A stretch of 64,000 bases of DNA. Source: Bugulina stolonifera. Its lineage: Eukaryota; Bryozoa; Gymnolaemata; Cheilostomatida; Bugulidae. Below are positions 37,110-48,611 of the stretch, piece after piece. The notes under the pieces were generated by a model. That model made no database searches. It was not told the origin of the DNA and saw nothing but the letters and a program-made list of their open reading frames with translations. The translations under genes and the position numbers were made by a program. Each line of letters starts with the position of its first letter. The first letter of the stretch is position 1. The stretch spans positions 14,387,700 through 14,451,699 of the forward strand of contig OW285191.1 in the NCBI GenBank assembly GCA_935421135.1, written 5' to 3'.

Positions 37110-37159
37110 CTCGGCGAGCCTGTAAGAAATCGTCATGGCTTTCTTCTAGGCTCGCCGAG
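37110..37159. repeat. Short GC-rich hairpin
   Basis: CTCGGCGAGCC at 37110-37120 and its inverse GGCTCGCCGAG at 37149-37159 form an 11-bp perfect stem with a 28-nt loop in AT-rich surroundings. There is no following T-run and no adjacent gene, so the role is unknown. Confidence 0.7.
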
Positions 37160-37169
37160 CCCTAACAAT

Positions 37170-38090
37170 ATAATGCGTCAAAGTTGGGTTTTCCCATACA
37201 CAGATGCTGGGAAAGTCGAAAACAATCAAAAGTCTGGCACGTTGCTCATATGAAATCGCGTGATAGTATTAGTTTAACGACAAAACTAAGGGCGCAGCAA
37301 TGTTGAGTAAATCCCCTTTTGGTCATCGTGATAAGCAATTGTAAATAGCTAGACCTTTCAGTGCAGGGAACATCTTATGCTTTATTTCCGGAACAAGTTG
37401 AACTTGTTTTCTTTCCATACTCTTGAGTTTCAATCAGTAAATTACTAATTATTTTTCACCGAAAACTATTGTAGCAGCTGCTTTTTATGCAGTCAAGTTT
37501 GCAAAGCTGGTTAACTAAGTGAGTCAGTCGTTTTTAAAGTTCCAAAATGTTCTATGTGGCCCTGTGTACTATCTAATTTTCTTTTGTGATTTTTTTGGTA
37601 GTCATCATGATCATCTTTAGCTTATGATGAGATGAGCAAATTGGATAATCAATCATAATGATGATGATGATCATCATAATATGATGTATAAATATTAATA
37701 TAATTATGATAATAATAATAAAATTATCATTGCATGTTGTTAGAATAATGATGATAATAGTAATTATTATTATTGCTATAATAAAAATAGTAATAGTCTA
37801 GTGGTTGTAGTAATGTAGGCCTACTGTAGTGGTAGAAGTCAACGGCAATTTGTAAGGCCGCTGGCAGATGAGCTAGCAATATTTGTTTGGTGGCTGTCCT
37901 GAGCTTTTGTCAATTTCTGTATTTTTATTAATAATAAAAAATACCCTTTTTGATAAACTATTATTATTATTAATGATATATGATGGTTATTATTATGAAA
38001 ATTTTAATAATAATATTAAATATTAATTCATCTCCCAAATAAGTCATATCTTCCCCCTAAAATATACTTCAGCTTGCTTGTAAGATGTTG
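37170..38090. other. Intergenic, very AT-rich, no gene seen
   Basis: Includes simple (ATGATG/ATCATC)- and (AATAATA)-type stretches at 37600-38020. No exon supported. Confidence 0.5.
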
Positions 38091-38109
38091 AATTGTTGAA
38101 ATTTTTCGC

Positions 38110-38925
38110 TGCCCCACTTTTCCCTCCCCTACCCAGCAGCAACCTGGTTATTTAGAGAGGATAATGTAATGGAGTATTAAGACATGCTACATTATTGTGT
38201 TATGAGGAGTCTGGTCTAAATGTGTTGGGGACTAATTCTGGAAACTAATATATATCCATTATACATTAGGACCAAGTATGCTTCATCTTTAGTCACTTAG
38301 AATTGGCAAAAGGTCCTATCTACATGTATGCTGTAATGTTACTCTTCAAGATTGTTTCACTGAAATTATTATTTTGCTGTAGGACTCTTGAAGAATGCCA
38401 AAGGACTTGTGCATGATACCAGTTCCTTGCTAGAGATATGATATACATGTAGAAACATGCATTCCTATTCATTCTCAACTATATTATGATACATTTTTAT
38501 AAACAACTGTTCAATAAATGTATCATTTTGAATCGTATCTGCTGTGTGGTAATTCCTATACAACATGTTGAATACCCAAATGTTATCTTCTTAATAACAT
38601 ACATGTAGATGTACATGTACATGGACGAGGGTGCAACTCCTAATTACAGCGTCATAAGCATAAAGAGTAATCATACATTTACTTGGCCCAAATTTCACAC
38701 TGGAAACTAAACTCAATTATTGTTTTTAACAACTGCAGTGTACAATGTCAAGAGAAAGCATGTACAATTATGTCGAATGTACACCAAATCATTAGATTTT
38801 AATAAATGCCAATAGTGTTCGTAGCGCTTGAGACATCTAGCTATGTAATAGAGTATGCTTCAGTTTCAGTTTTTGGCTTGACCTCATTCCCATTAGTTCA
38901 TACTAAATTTAGTCAGTGGTCAACT
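38110..38925 (+). pseudogene. Broken plus-strand Kunitz gene: orphan last exon and 3' flank (unit A)
   Basis: Homologous to 52326-52415 and 53998-54755 of Kunitz gene D, without the long intronic microsatellite. The last exon is at 38383-38416: after CTGTAG it reads [11 protein letters not shown] then stop, so the tail is shorter than in gene D (CEIPVPY). The 3' region with AATAAA follows. No Kunitz core exon or signal-peptide exon exists upstream; about 3 kb of LTR, hAT and foldback sequence occupies their place. Confidence 0.75.
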
Positions 38926-39426
38926 TGGTACACCTTGGTACACCAGCCATACATACGAAAACCAACCCACCGGATAGGTACTAAGTACCTAGAAATATTT
39001 TTGTGATTTATGGTTGCATGCTAGTTCCTGTCAAAAAGTCAATCACTAAAATGTTGGAACATGGGTATCATCTGCAGGTGAACCTGAATGTAAAAAGTGT
39101 TGCCAGTCATCTGTGTTCTGTTGTGAAAGACTTCCAAGTTGACAGAAATGACTTTATGTTGAAATCTGAGGTTTTGTATTTTGTTGGGGCCATAAACTCA
39201 GCTATAAAGGTGATACACAAAGGATTGAGTGTGAACATTACGCTCAATGACCGTTTTGTTAGCTTCATAGAGGATATCGAACAAAATATGAAATTATCAA
39301 AACCGATCCAATCGAGAAGAAATATCTGGAGATGAGCTGCTATTTGCTATTACAAGGTGGCCACAATGAGAGTGCTATAGAGTACCTGAGCTGGCTGATT
39401 AGTTATGAGGATCACAAGCTGAGGAT
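38926..39426 (+). pseudogene. Fragment of an NTase-TPR gene
   Basis: About 500 bp matches the middle of the giant exon of both NTase-TPR paralogues (corresponding to 17715-18200 and 26980-27465), about 10 kb away. A stop interrupts the start (CTAAGTACCTAG region), and a one-base deletion near 39277 shifts the frame. The left junction falls in Kunitz 3' flank and the right junction, near 39427, falls exactly where the duplicated 3-kb block begins. There are no introns to judge retrocopying; a DNA-level fragment transfer is the simpler view. Confidence 0.85.
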
Positions 39427-40461
39427 AATATGCCTATAGTCCCTTATACCAGCATACACTAGTACATATACATATAATTACAATCATGACAACATACTGA
39501 CATAAAGCGTGTATGCTTACCCATATATCTGAATGTACATACACCAATATATTTCTACACAAATACTACACCATTATCTATGAGAAGGCAGCGACTTGTT
39601 TCAACTCTATGAAAATACCTGTCCCCGACTGAGGTTTGAACCCTGAGCCTCTGCAACACCTAATTGGCAGTAATCACCTAGCACAGTAAACAGAACATGC
39701 TACCACTATACCAGTTCAGCTCAGCAAACCCCAGTCAAGGACTGGTATTTTCATTGATTTCTTAACAAGTCTCTGACTGCTCATAGATAAATTCCTTGCT
39801 TCAAAAAAATACATCATACTTGCATAATGATATGAATTTGCAATAAGGTCAAGGGTTCATATACAATCATATACATGTGTAACTATGTCTATTTCAGGGT
39901 TCTTCTTCAAGCAAATCTCTAGTTGCCATTGTTGTTACTGTCTAAACGTCTTGGTTTACATACATGTATAGTGTGATTGGATTGTTATTAGTTGGAGGTG
40001 AAGAGTGAAACATGTCGCTATATTTCTATTCTAATTACATGTATGTGAGCAAACAGGGTTAAACTATTTGTTCTCCACCACTTACAGAGCTGCCCTTTTG
40101 AGTGAGCGCATTAGAACACTCAATATTATTTAGTTTGATATCACCTTGCTGTCTGCTGAAAACGGATTTAATTTTTATTAGAGCCGATTGGCAGATCTGT
40201 CATTTATTTACTCATTGTAGGATATCCTTATCACATGATCATAATATTACATAACTGTAGATGCCCAGGGCTCTCAAGTTGCTCAGTCAAAAATTCCAGC
40301 AAATGTACAATGTACTGCAACGTGACCAGTGTAGCAGTATTACTCTACTAGCAATTGGTCAGATATATAAATAAAGCTGTTGGTCACCTACAAGCACATA
40401 TTTATTGCTCTAAGGAGTTAACCTAAGTAATTTCTCACAGCCTAATAATCCCAGTACATAC

Positions 40462-41937
40462 TGTAATGTTTTTCAGTATAGTTACATACGAGTGCCGATG
40501 GGCCACTGGTATGGGAAGGGCTTGGAAGGTGGTAGAAGCCGGCCAAGTAACCTTCTGCTCATTACATAAAGAGTGAACAGTTATTATATGCTCTTATTGG
40601 TGTGTATCAGACATAGGCCGATGCCGAAGCTCATTGAAGAGCTCAGGACTGACGTAGGTCTTGTAGACTTTATACTCCAGAGGACTGCAATGAAAGATTT
40701 GATGTTCTAGGATTTTAAGCCCGACGCTAGATTCATATAGAACCCAGAGGCAGATCCAGGGGTGGTGCAAGTGGTGCATTTGCACCACGGAAAACTTCAG
40801 AAAAAAAAATTTTTATTTTTTGATTCTGTTTTTTTTAAATTTTTTTTTTGTTTTGTTGATTATTTTTGCTAATTATTCAAATGTGTGTGTCAACCTAGCA
40901 CAAAAACATATTTTTGTAATGCATAGGGGTTCAAAAACATGTGATATGTTATCATATTTCTTGATCCATGTAAATATTCCAACCATTTTTGCCATTTATA
41001 AGTCGGAGGTGAATGAGCACCATTGTGAAATCTTAGTTACAAGAAACCGTTTATCTATTCTATTATTTCTAGGCCGGGCCATAGAATAGATAAAAGGATA
41101 AATATTTCTATTCATTTTGCTTATATAATTATATTGTTCATTGAATAAATATATTATTTATTATTATATAGGCTATGTTTTGCTTTAAAACAAAACAATT
41201 ATAGGTTAGTTACTACTATTCAACCTAACTCAACTTGCCACCAACTCATTTAACTGAATGAACTGAACTGGCTCTTGTCCTCTCGGACCCACAGATGCCA
41301 GAGTTTTGCTTGGCGGCCGGGGCGCTGCCCCGGACCTCGTTGGGGGGACTTACAGCGCCCCAAACTCCCAGCTGGAAGGGACGCTGCAATGCAGTGTGAC
41401 AGGGCACGAAGCGCTCCGCACACGAAAACTGAAGTTTTACCTTAAGAAAAGCCCAATCAATTTTGCACCACCCTTACTCCATTGCTGGATCCGCCACTGG
41501 AACCCGGTAGGGCTCTATGGATCCGCCGGTGGAGTTACCCGCCTACAAGAAAAAGCCTCTATAGGTTTGAGTTATGAGATGTTGCTTTATTAGAGCGCAA
41601 TCAACAACTAATTTCACAGAGAAAATGTGCTGTCTTATATACTAGTTCTACTTCCGGCAAAAAAAGCCCGGTATTGTATCGGGCGGCCGGCATGGTATCG
41701 AGTCCGGAACTGATGCAATAACATGGATGGTTCCGCCCGACGTCACGTAGGCAATAATCAGGTGATGATTACATAACTGCGAACATGCTAGGCAAGCATA
41801 ATTAGTTAGCGAACATGCTAGGCAAGTATAATTAGTTAGCGATAGGTATGTGCAATCAGACAAGAGAAGATAATTGCTAACAATATGTGGGAAAAACCAA
41901 GTTGTAATTCCAATAGTCTGATTGACAGATAATAATA
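40462..41937 (-). mobile_element. Solo LTR-like element, copy 2, with nested hAT-like insertion
   Basis: Same layout as 35005-36538: minus-strand TATA and AATAAA motifs near 41640 and 41590 and an ACATTACA end at 40462. Right (5') terminus approximate. Confidence 0.55.
40745..41499. mobile_element. hAT-like non-autonomous element nested in LTR (copy 2)
   Basis: Ends CAGAGGCAGATCCAGG and, inverted, CAGTGGCGGATCCAG; GAACCC flanks both sides. No transposase. Essentially the same insertion as 35288-36037. Confidence 0.65.
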
Positions 41938-42203
41938 GTAAAGCACACGATAATACGTAAGTGCTTAGATGATAATATCAGATAATACAGCGACATGATT
42001 GGTTGGTAAAAATACAGCAGTAGACATAATAATAGGCGTAGAAGGGATCAAGCATGTAGCTGTAGCTAGTAATGTCTATGCATTAAAAGGTTATTGTCCA
42101 TGTTGGGCTAGAAGCTGGCTGTGCTGTTTCACCACAGCACATGTAGGCATAGCTTCATAGTTAGTTAAATGTGTAGCTCTCCAGACACAGAGGCTGTTTC
42201 ACT

Positions 42204-44637
42204 ACAATACATGTAATTCAGTCCTTGCCCTTGGAAAGTAATAGAATTAGTAGTTTTTTTCTAAGAATCCCTAAGCAACGTGTACATGTACATGCAAATG
42301 CCAAGTATTCCAAGAGAACAGTAATGTTTCTACATTTTCTTAGAATACCATCTCACGCTGCAGCACATTGTACATTTGCTCGGATTTTTTGACTAAGCAA
42401 CTTGAGAGCCCTGTGTAGTGACGACAAACGTCACAACTGTCACAACACCGACAAACGTCACAACAATTTTTCGACAAACGTCACAACACCGACAAACGTC
42501 ACAAAAGTGCACCGACAAACGTCACAACACCGACAAACGTCACAATAATTTTTCGACAAACGTCACAACACCGACAAACGTCACAACAATTTTTCGACAA
42601 ATGTCACAACACCGACAAACGTCACAAAGGTTCAACGACAAACGTCACAATGCCAACAAATATCACAAATTTCCAATAAAATAACACCATAACACCAAAA
42701 AATGATGCTTTTTGCTTTGATTTACCCTTCAATTCGATTATTGTTTGCTGTGTTTTAAAAACTGAAGAAAACCGAAGATAGTTAAAAGCAGAGTGTGACA
42801 ACTCCCAATTGAGAACATGAAATTAAGGATTCAATTTTTTTGTTAAAAATCAAGACAGCTGAGCAGAAGCAGATCTACTTCTGCACAGTTGTCTTGGTTT
42901 TCAGCAAAAAAACTGAATCGATAATTTAATGTTTTCTATGTTGAGTTGTCATACTCTGCAGTCTATATAGTGATTATAATCCTTTAATACTAACTACATG
43001 TATGTACTCGTATAATAACACACACGCATATAACATGTTGATTAAAACTGAAACAAGTCTTTACTGGATGTCAACAATGATCGTAGCAAAATACGAATAG
43101 CTAGGATCACTCAGGTCAGATAAAAACACCAGTTATTGCCGGGAATGTCAGGCTAAACAAATTATGGGATAGAGGTTACTTCCCAATATGATAATTGCAT
43201 CGAGTTGCATCTCGGTTTTTGATGCGATTTCTATTGGACAATTTTGTCGATTTTGAATTGAGAGCGAATAATTTCCGAAAAAACAATATATATCAAAACA
43301 TTGTGTAGCACTATGTCTAGTAGTAGAGTAGCATATATTTTTAATTTTATGTAGATCCTTGCATTTAGTTGTACAGTGATGTACTTTGTTAGCAAGGAAT
43401 TTATAGTTATAGTTATACTGTACATTTAATAGTGATAAATAGGCAGGAGAGTTCCACCTGTCTTCATATTTTAGAAGCAGATGGTTCTCGGACTAAGGTG
43501 TCATAACATATTCCCTTTAGATCTGTTGCCTGCAGCTGCATGGTATTTTTAATTTAGAGAAGTGGTGGTGTATGTGAGACCTAGGCTATGTGTACTAATG
43601 TGATGCAAAACTTCGGCCCTTTGACCAGAATGCGATTCAATGCAATTTTCATATACACTGTACGTGTAGTTAAATGGCCATGTAGTTAGCTTGCCCATAT
43701 CTGGTAATAGCTGGTGTTTTCATCTTTATTAAGTGATCCTTGCCATTCATATTTTGCTACAATCATTGTTGCCGTTCAGTAATGACTTGTTTCAGTCCTA
43801 ATTAACATGTTATACTTACATGTATATCATGCATGTACATGCATATTATCAAAATACGTGTGGTTACAGTCGTATTGAATGATTATAATTTATTAAATGA
43901 ATTCATTATATAGGCTGCATAGTTAACAGCAGAGTGTGACAACTCCCAATAGAAGATACTAAATTAACAATTCAATTTTTTCGCTAAAAATCAAGATGGT
44001 TGGGCAGAAGCAGATCTACTTCTGCTCAGTTGTATTGGTTTTTGGCAAAAAAAATTGAATTGCTAATTTCATGTTCTCTATTGGGAGTTGTCCCACTCTG
44101 CTTTTAACCATCTTCGGTTTTATTCAGTTTTGAAAACACAACAAACAAAAATAATCCAATTGAAGGGTAAATCAAGGCAAAAAGCATTATTTTTGGTGTT
44201 ATGGCGTTATTTTATTGAAGATTTGTGATATTTGTTGGCATTGTGACGTTTGTCGTTGAACCTTTGTGACGTTTGTCGGTGTTGTGACGTTTGTCGAAAA
44301 ATTGTTGTGACGTTTGTCGGTGTTGTGACGTTTGTCGAAAAATTGTTGTGACGTTTGTCGGTGTTGTGACGTTTGTCGGTGCACTTTTGTGACGTTTGTC
44401 GGTGTTGTGACGTTTGTCGAAAAATTGTTGTGACGTTTGTCGGTGTTGTGACAGTTGTGACGTTTGTCGTCGCTACAGCCCTGAGATGGTATTCTAAGAA
44501 AATGTAGAAACATTACTGTTCTCATTGAATACTTGGCATTTGCATGTGCATGTACACGTTGCTTAGGGATTCTTAGGAAAAAGCTACTAATTCTATTACT
44601 TTCCAAGGGCAAGGACTGAATTACATATATGTATTGG
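42204..44637. mobile_element. Foldback element with long inverted arms
   Basis: The left arm, about 42204-42962, is repeated in inverse orientation at about 43927-44637, around a loop of about 960 bp. Each arm has, from outside in, a unique outer block (TTCAGTCCTTGCCCTTGG...), a tandem array of a GACAAACGTCACAAC-type unit (42418-42668; inverse 44222-44470), a spacer, and an inner palindromic block (42788-42960 and 43929-44101; GCAGAGTGTGACAACTC ends). The right arm lacks about 60 bp next to GAGAGCCCTG. Arms built of tandem repeats are the defining feature of FB-type foldback transposons. No transposase frame is seen in the loop. No clear target duplication was found. Confidence 0.8.
42418..42668. 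repeat. Tandem array of GACAAACGTCACAAC units (left foldback arm)
   Basis: About 14 units of ACCGACAAACGTCACAAC or the longer AATTTTTCGACAAACGTCACAAC form alternate. Each unit carries ACGTCA, the inverse of the TGACGT half-site bound by CREB/ATF-type factors (motif knowledge only). The inverse array is at 44222-44470. Confidence 0.9.
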
Positions 44638-44744
44638 GATCACAGCTGCTCAGTTAGTGTTATCTGTATTTAATTCAAATACTGAGCTAAGAAGTTGCTA
44701 GTTCCAGATAGTGTGTTAGTCCAATATCATCTGGTCTCACCAAA

Positions 44745-47700
44745 CTAGTATAAACCATTGGTAGATTGGCAGAATAACTGACAGTCCTCTAGTGTGCTAT
44801 AACAAAGAACGCATGTTTGTTGAAACACATTAGTGTGGATAAGTAAAGCAACATCCACTTTAATTTGACAATTTGATACATGATACATGTATATTGTAAT
44901 GGATTTTGGTTTCTGGTATGGTCGTCCTAAGAGGACTCCCGAGTCCAGAGTGAGTCCTAGGAATAGTGCTAGGCCTTCTCATTACATGAAAGATTGATCG
45001 GAGTCAGTAGTCAAAGAACTACCAAAGACGACCCATGTGGTCTCGAGTTATGCTTGTTTACTATACTGAGAAAGAGAGTGATCCGACCTAATAGGTAGTT
45101 CGTGTTGCAAGGTCGAGGACCTTAACAACTAGAATGACCTATCTACGAAGTGAAAGTCTCTGTATATAAGTATAGATGTGTCTTTATTGAGATCCAAGCA
45201 AGAACTGAGACGACAAACGTAAAAACAATGCCCTTTATATAGTAAGAGAACTTTCGAAGGAACTTCCGGTAAAAAGGCCCACGTAGTGTCGGGAAAATAC
45301 CACATAGGGTTGTCCGGGAATTGTGCAACAATATGGCAGCCGGAAGCCCGACGCCCGACCCAAAATGGGTCAGGTTATTACAAAAGATGCTCAGAATCAT
45401 CTAAATCATATACAAAATGAATATCAAGTAATTCTGAGAGGTCGGGCCTCTTTACATGGGTATAAAAACAATACAATGACTCAGTAATGCCATATTCAAG
45501 TATACAAACAATATTCAACTAAGTAGCAATGAATACAAGCAGATAGACATATGGGTACACATATTAATAGTTAATGTCAGATGGTTGTGGAAGACTGTGC
45601 GTAACCATTACAATATTCTTCTTGTTAGTAAATTAGTATGTAGAGAAGACAACGTCTTTTGCTATGGTTTAGACAAAGAACCAAGACCACTTAAAAATTC
45701 TTCCAGTGTTGTATTCAATCATTAATTGATAATAAACTATCATGTAATAAAATTATTAGCCGTGGTGCTCAAACCCAATAGCAGAGCTGATAAAGGGGCC
45801 ACCACGGCTCCCAGAGCTGGATATTACTATAGTCCGATATTGCACGGTGGGAAAACCTTCTTTGGGATGAAAAGCTCCACACCTATATATATAATATCAT
45901 CCACTGCTACAAGCGAACTTGCACACATTTGGACTGCTGCCAAAATAACAATGCTAAAATTTTTGGTTTGATGCACAAAAGACGAAAAGTTGCAGTCAAT
46001 TGAAACTTACTCAAATCTGTTTTTGTTTCCTTCACATCCTCCGTAAGTAAACTTGTTACATTTTCCTGTGTCTGAGTTAAAGAAATAGCTGGGTATAGCA
46101 GCTTCACAAGGCCCAGAGTCAGCGGGTAGACGACAGATTTTTCTAATTTTGTTTGTGCATTTTCTGGTACATTTCCTCAGACTACTACAACATAATTGCA
46201 CACATTAAGTATTTCCAGCTTACTTGGAGGTAGGTGTGCATGCTGACCTAATGTAACTGCACTACACCACTATGCCCATAGCATTCTTACATACATGTAC
46301 ATTGGCTGAACAAACCATATACTTTAACTAATCCCTACACACTACATAACACACAATACACTATGTACTATGCACTATGTCCTGCGCCAGAGAGTTATGT
46401 CACCAGAAGTAAACAAGAAGTCATATTGGGCCCAGTAACAAAGGATTGCACTGATCAAGCTTTTCTTTTGTGAAGACATACACCTGACTATTTACACTGT
46501 TAGTATATTATTCCATTACAATTGAATGTGCAATTACTGGACTGGAGTTACCTTCACTTGATTAACTAACTGACTGATGTAACTATGGTAACCAAGTTTA
46601 TCATAATAACCAATAACCAATACACAAAACCTGATTGGCCAATGCTTTTCATATATTATTTTATTAGCTTTAAAATATCATGTAGTATGCTTTTTAATTA
46701 AGTTGAATTTTAATAAGACAAAATAAATCATCCATATTATTAGTGCACATAAATATAGCTATTATTATTCTAAAACGTACGTAATTATTCCACAGTCAGA
46801 CCAAAAGATAGTCATTAGGCCTATAGCCTATACGTGTATATAATATACACCGCGAGTCCACAGTCAGACAAGGCAGTTGTCACATTATACCAAAATACAG
46901 TCCTCGTGAATGCCTGTATAGCACTGCACAAACACAGGCATATGGCCGTCACCCTTTTGGTCCTTTTGATTGGTTTTAATGGGCCCAACATGGCATGTAA
47001 TGTTCCTCCAGTGACGCTACTCTCCCAATAAATGGCTCTGCCCTGCACAGAACACATTGTACGTTACACACTATGCACTATCCACTACACACTACACCAT
47101 ATACATTATATACTGCATACTATATGATAGCATTGCAACTTTTTAGAACAGATTAACATGGGCATGTACCATATGCGTAGCAAGTACTTGTAACATGACT
47201 GTATGCCTAGATTTAATTTATCACTACTATTTTTTTAGGAAGGCAAAGGCACTATTGTCTAGCCTGTCCTTTGGAATGTATATGTACATTATTGTACTTA
47301 GCTTTGACTTGTCTTGTACGCAGCAGGCAGTTATTAGTCTGATCACCTATTGAGATCAAACTAATGTACTAAGAGTAGGCCTACTTCCTACTTTTACAAG
47401 AAATGACTTATGTAAATCTGTTCCCATTTCCCTCACATTCACCATATGTGAAAGGAAGACAACTTCCTACACCAGTGTCATAGTAGAATCCTGGTAAGCT
47501 TCCTCTACAAGGGCCGGGATCCTTTTCCTCAAAACATCTATCCATACTAGACTCGTACGCTACAAATACAATAAACATGTACAACACAGTGTAAAACAAA
47601 AGACTAGTATAATCTGAAAGAAGGTAGGTGATAAAGTAGTAACTCAGGCTACCTTTCTTAGAATGAGCACATCTTCACACTGAATGTGCATCATAACCAG

Positions 47701-47850
47701 GGTTCTACATCTTCCCCTTAGAAAGGGTTCTAGATATTCTAAATAGGGTATCCTACAACAAAGTTATTGACTTTGTAATATCTCACCTGAGGCTTGTATG
47801 CTGTCTAGTACTACAACCAGAAGAGCTATATGCAAGTATAGTTTAGTCAT
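44745..47850 (-). CDS. Two-Kunitz-domain inhibitor, gene B (probably damaged)
   Basis: Exons homologous to gene A (minus): 47787-47850, 47412-47559, 46011-46184, 44745-44796. If all are joined, a 145-aa secreted protein with two Kunitz domains results (P1 Arg in domain 1, Glu in domain 2; last exon [16 protein letters not shown]). Two lesions stand out. The donor after exon 2 reads TTTAC|ATAAGT instead of TTTAC|GTAAGT in gene A and GTGAGT in gene C, so normal splicing should fail; read-through meets TAA at once and would truncate domain 1 before its last two cysteines. In addition the invariant YGGC core reads YGEC. The intron between exons 3 and 4 holds a solo LTR (44895-45612) and a decayed Kunitz exon (45890-45953). 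The other exons are intact, so the damage is recent. The TATA box at 47927-47935 is kept. Confidence 0.75.
44895..45612 (-). mobile_element. Solo LTR with 4-bp target duplication
   Basis: The 718-bp element starts TGTAATGG and ends CCATTACA (perfect 8-bp inverted termini with TG...CA) and is flanked by ATAT on both sides (44891-44894, 45613-45616). On the minus strand it has a TATA box, CTATATAAAG (about 45237), and then CTCAATAAAGAC (about 45180), giving U3-R-U5 order. Related by its TCGGGC and CGGAAG blocks to the LTRs at 35005, 40462 and 60350. It lies inside the last intron of Kunitz gene B and is absent from genes A and C. Confidence 0.88.
45890..45953 (-). pseudogene. Decayed Kunitz exon inside the last intron of gene B
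   Basis: Counterpart of 32035-32100. It reads SSPNVCKFACSSG then stop. After a GGCAG acceptor, in phase with exon 3, this would supply two cysteines at the right spacing (12 and 3), so it could serve as an alternative last exon of gene B; the gene A copy cannot do so. Confidence 0.45.
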
Positions 47851-47926
47851 TCTCACAGATGTCTAACAGTGTAGGCTACTGATCATTAGAGTAGTATTTC
47901 CAATAGTGGTACTGGAGAGGTAGGAG

Positions 47927-47935
47927 TTTTATATA
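47927..47935 (-). promoter_or_regulatory. TATA box of Kunitz gene B
   Basis: TATATAAAA, about 77 bp before the start codon, the same spacing as in genes A and C. Confidence 0.6.
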
Positions 47936-47937
47936 CA

Positions 47938-48303
47938 CTAGATTAGAGTATATCTATGTACACGTAATCCGTACATGTAATCCGCTATGATGGAAAAATT
48001 GAGTAATTGTAAAGTAATATTGCATTGCTGTATTTCCTCGTTTCCTGGTTCCTTAGTGTGTACCAGTATCCTGGTTTCCTTCAGTAGTGCACTAATACTT
48101 AGCATGTCCTGTTTCTCATCTTTCATAATGTACATTAGCAAGTATCTCTCCACTAGTACCATTGTTTTACAACAAGACTGCAAAGTCTCTTGCCACAGTT
48201 GCATTGTTTTATTGAGCAGTTGATAGAAAGATCTAAGTGAAGGTTTATTTGCTAAGTAGATATCAACTAACCACCCTAACTTATCACTAATGTTTCCCTG
48301 CAC
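47938..48303 (-). other. Open 121-codon frame upstream of gene B, partly conserved upstream of gene A
   Basis: It has no signal peptide or known domain; it is leucine-rich and would be largely helical. About 190 bp is shared with 33510-33705, where stops interrupt it. It overlaps the promoter of gene B. Either a remnant exon of an unidentified gene in the ancestral unit or duplicated non-coding DNA; not called as a gene. Confidence 0.25.
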
Positions 48304-48611
48304 TTTGTTATAGTTACTATAAAACTGATGGATCCGTCAATACTGTCTAGTGGACTTCAAGCTTCTCATCCATATACATGTACATGTATATATAAAGTCT
48401 TTTTATACCAATATACAATAGTAATTACTAAATTACAGTACATGGCAATGTACCCACATAACACTGTGTAGGCCTACCCACATGTCTTCATGTACATACA
48501 CCAATATATTTCTATGCAAATACACCAACAGATTCACGTTCTGTATTTTAGACTGTGTAAGTATTTTCTGCTACTCCTAGTCATCGACTATATGTGTGCA
48601 GATATTCTAGG

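Larger units (their letters stand above)
39427..42203. repeat. Second copy of the 3-kb composite block (33975-36800)
   Basis: Nearly collinear with 33975-36800: spacer, SINE (39570-39800), orphan Kunitz upstream region (39940-40350), LTR (40462-41937, minus) with nested hAT-like element (40745-41499), then flank up to the foldback arm. The shared nested insertion shows duplication after the insertions. In this copy about 60 bp of LTR around the hAT right junction is missing (ACCCGGTAGGG versus the longer copy 1). Confidence 0.85.

Noticed and set aside
45897..45936. SPNVCKFAC stretch as the normal last exon of gene B
   Set aside because: A better last exon (TLEDCQLFC) is conserved in genes A, B and C; the SPNVCKFAC stretch is decayed in A and not seen in C. 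Kept only as a relic or alternative.
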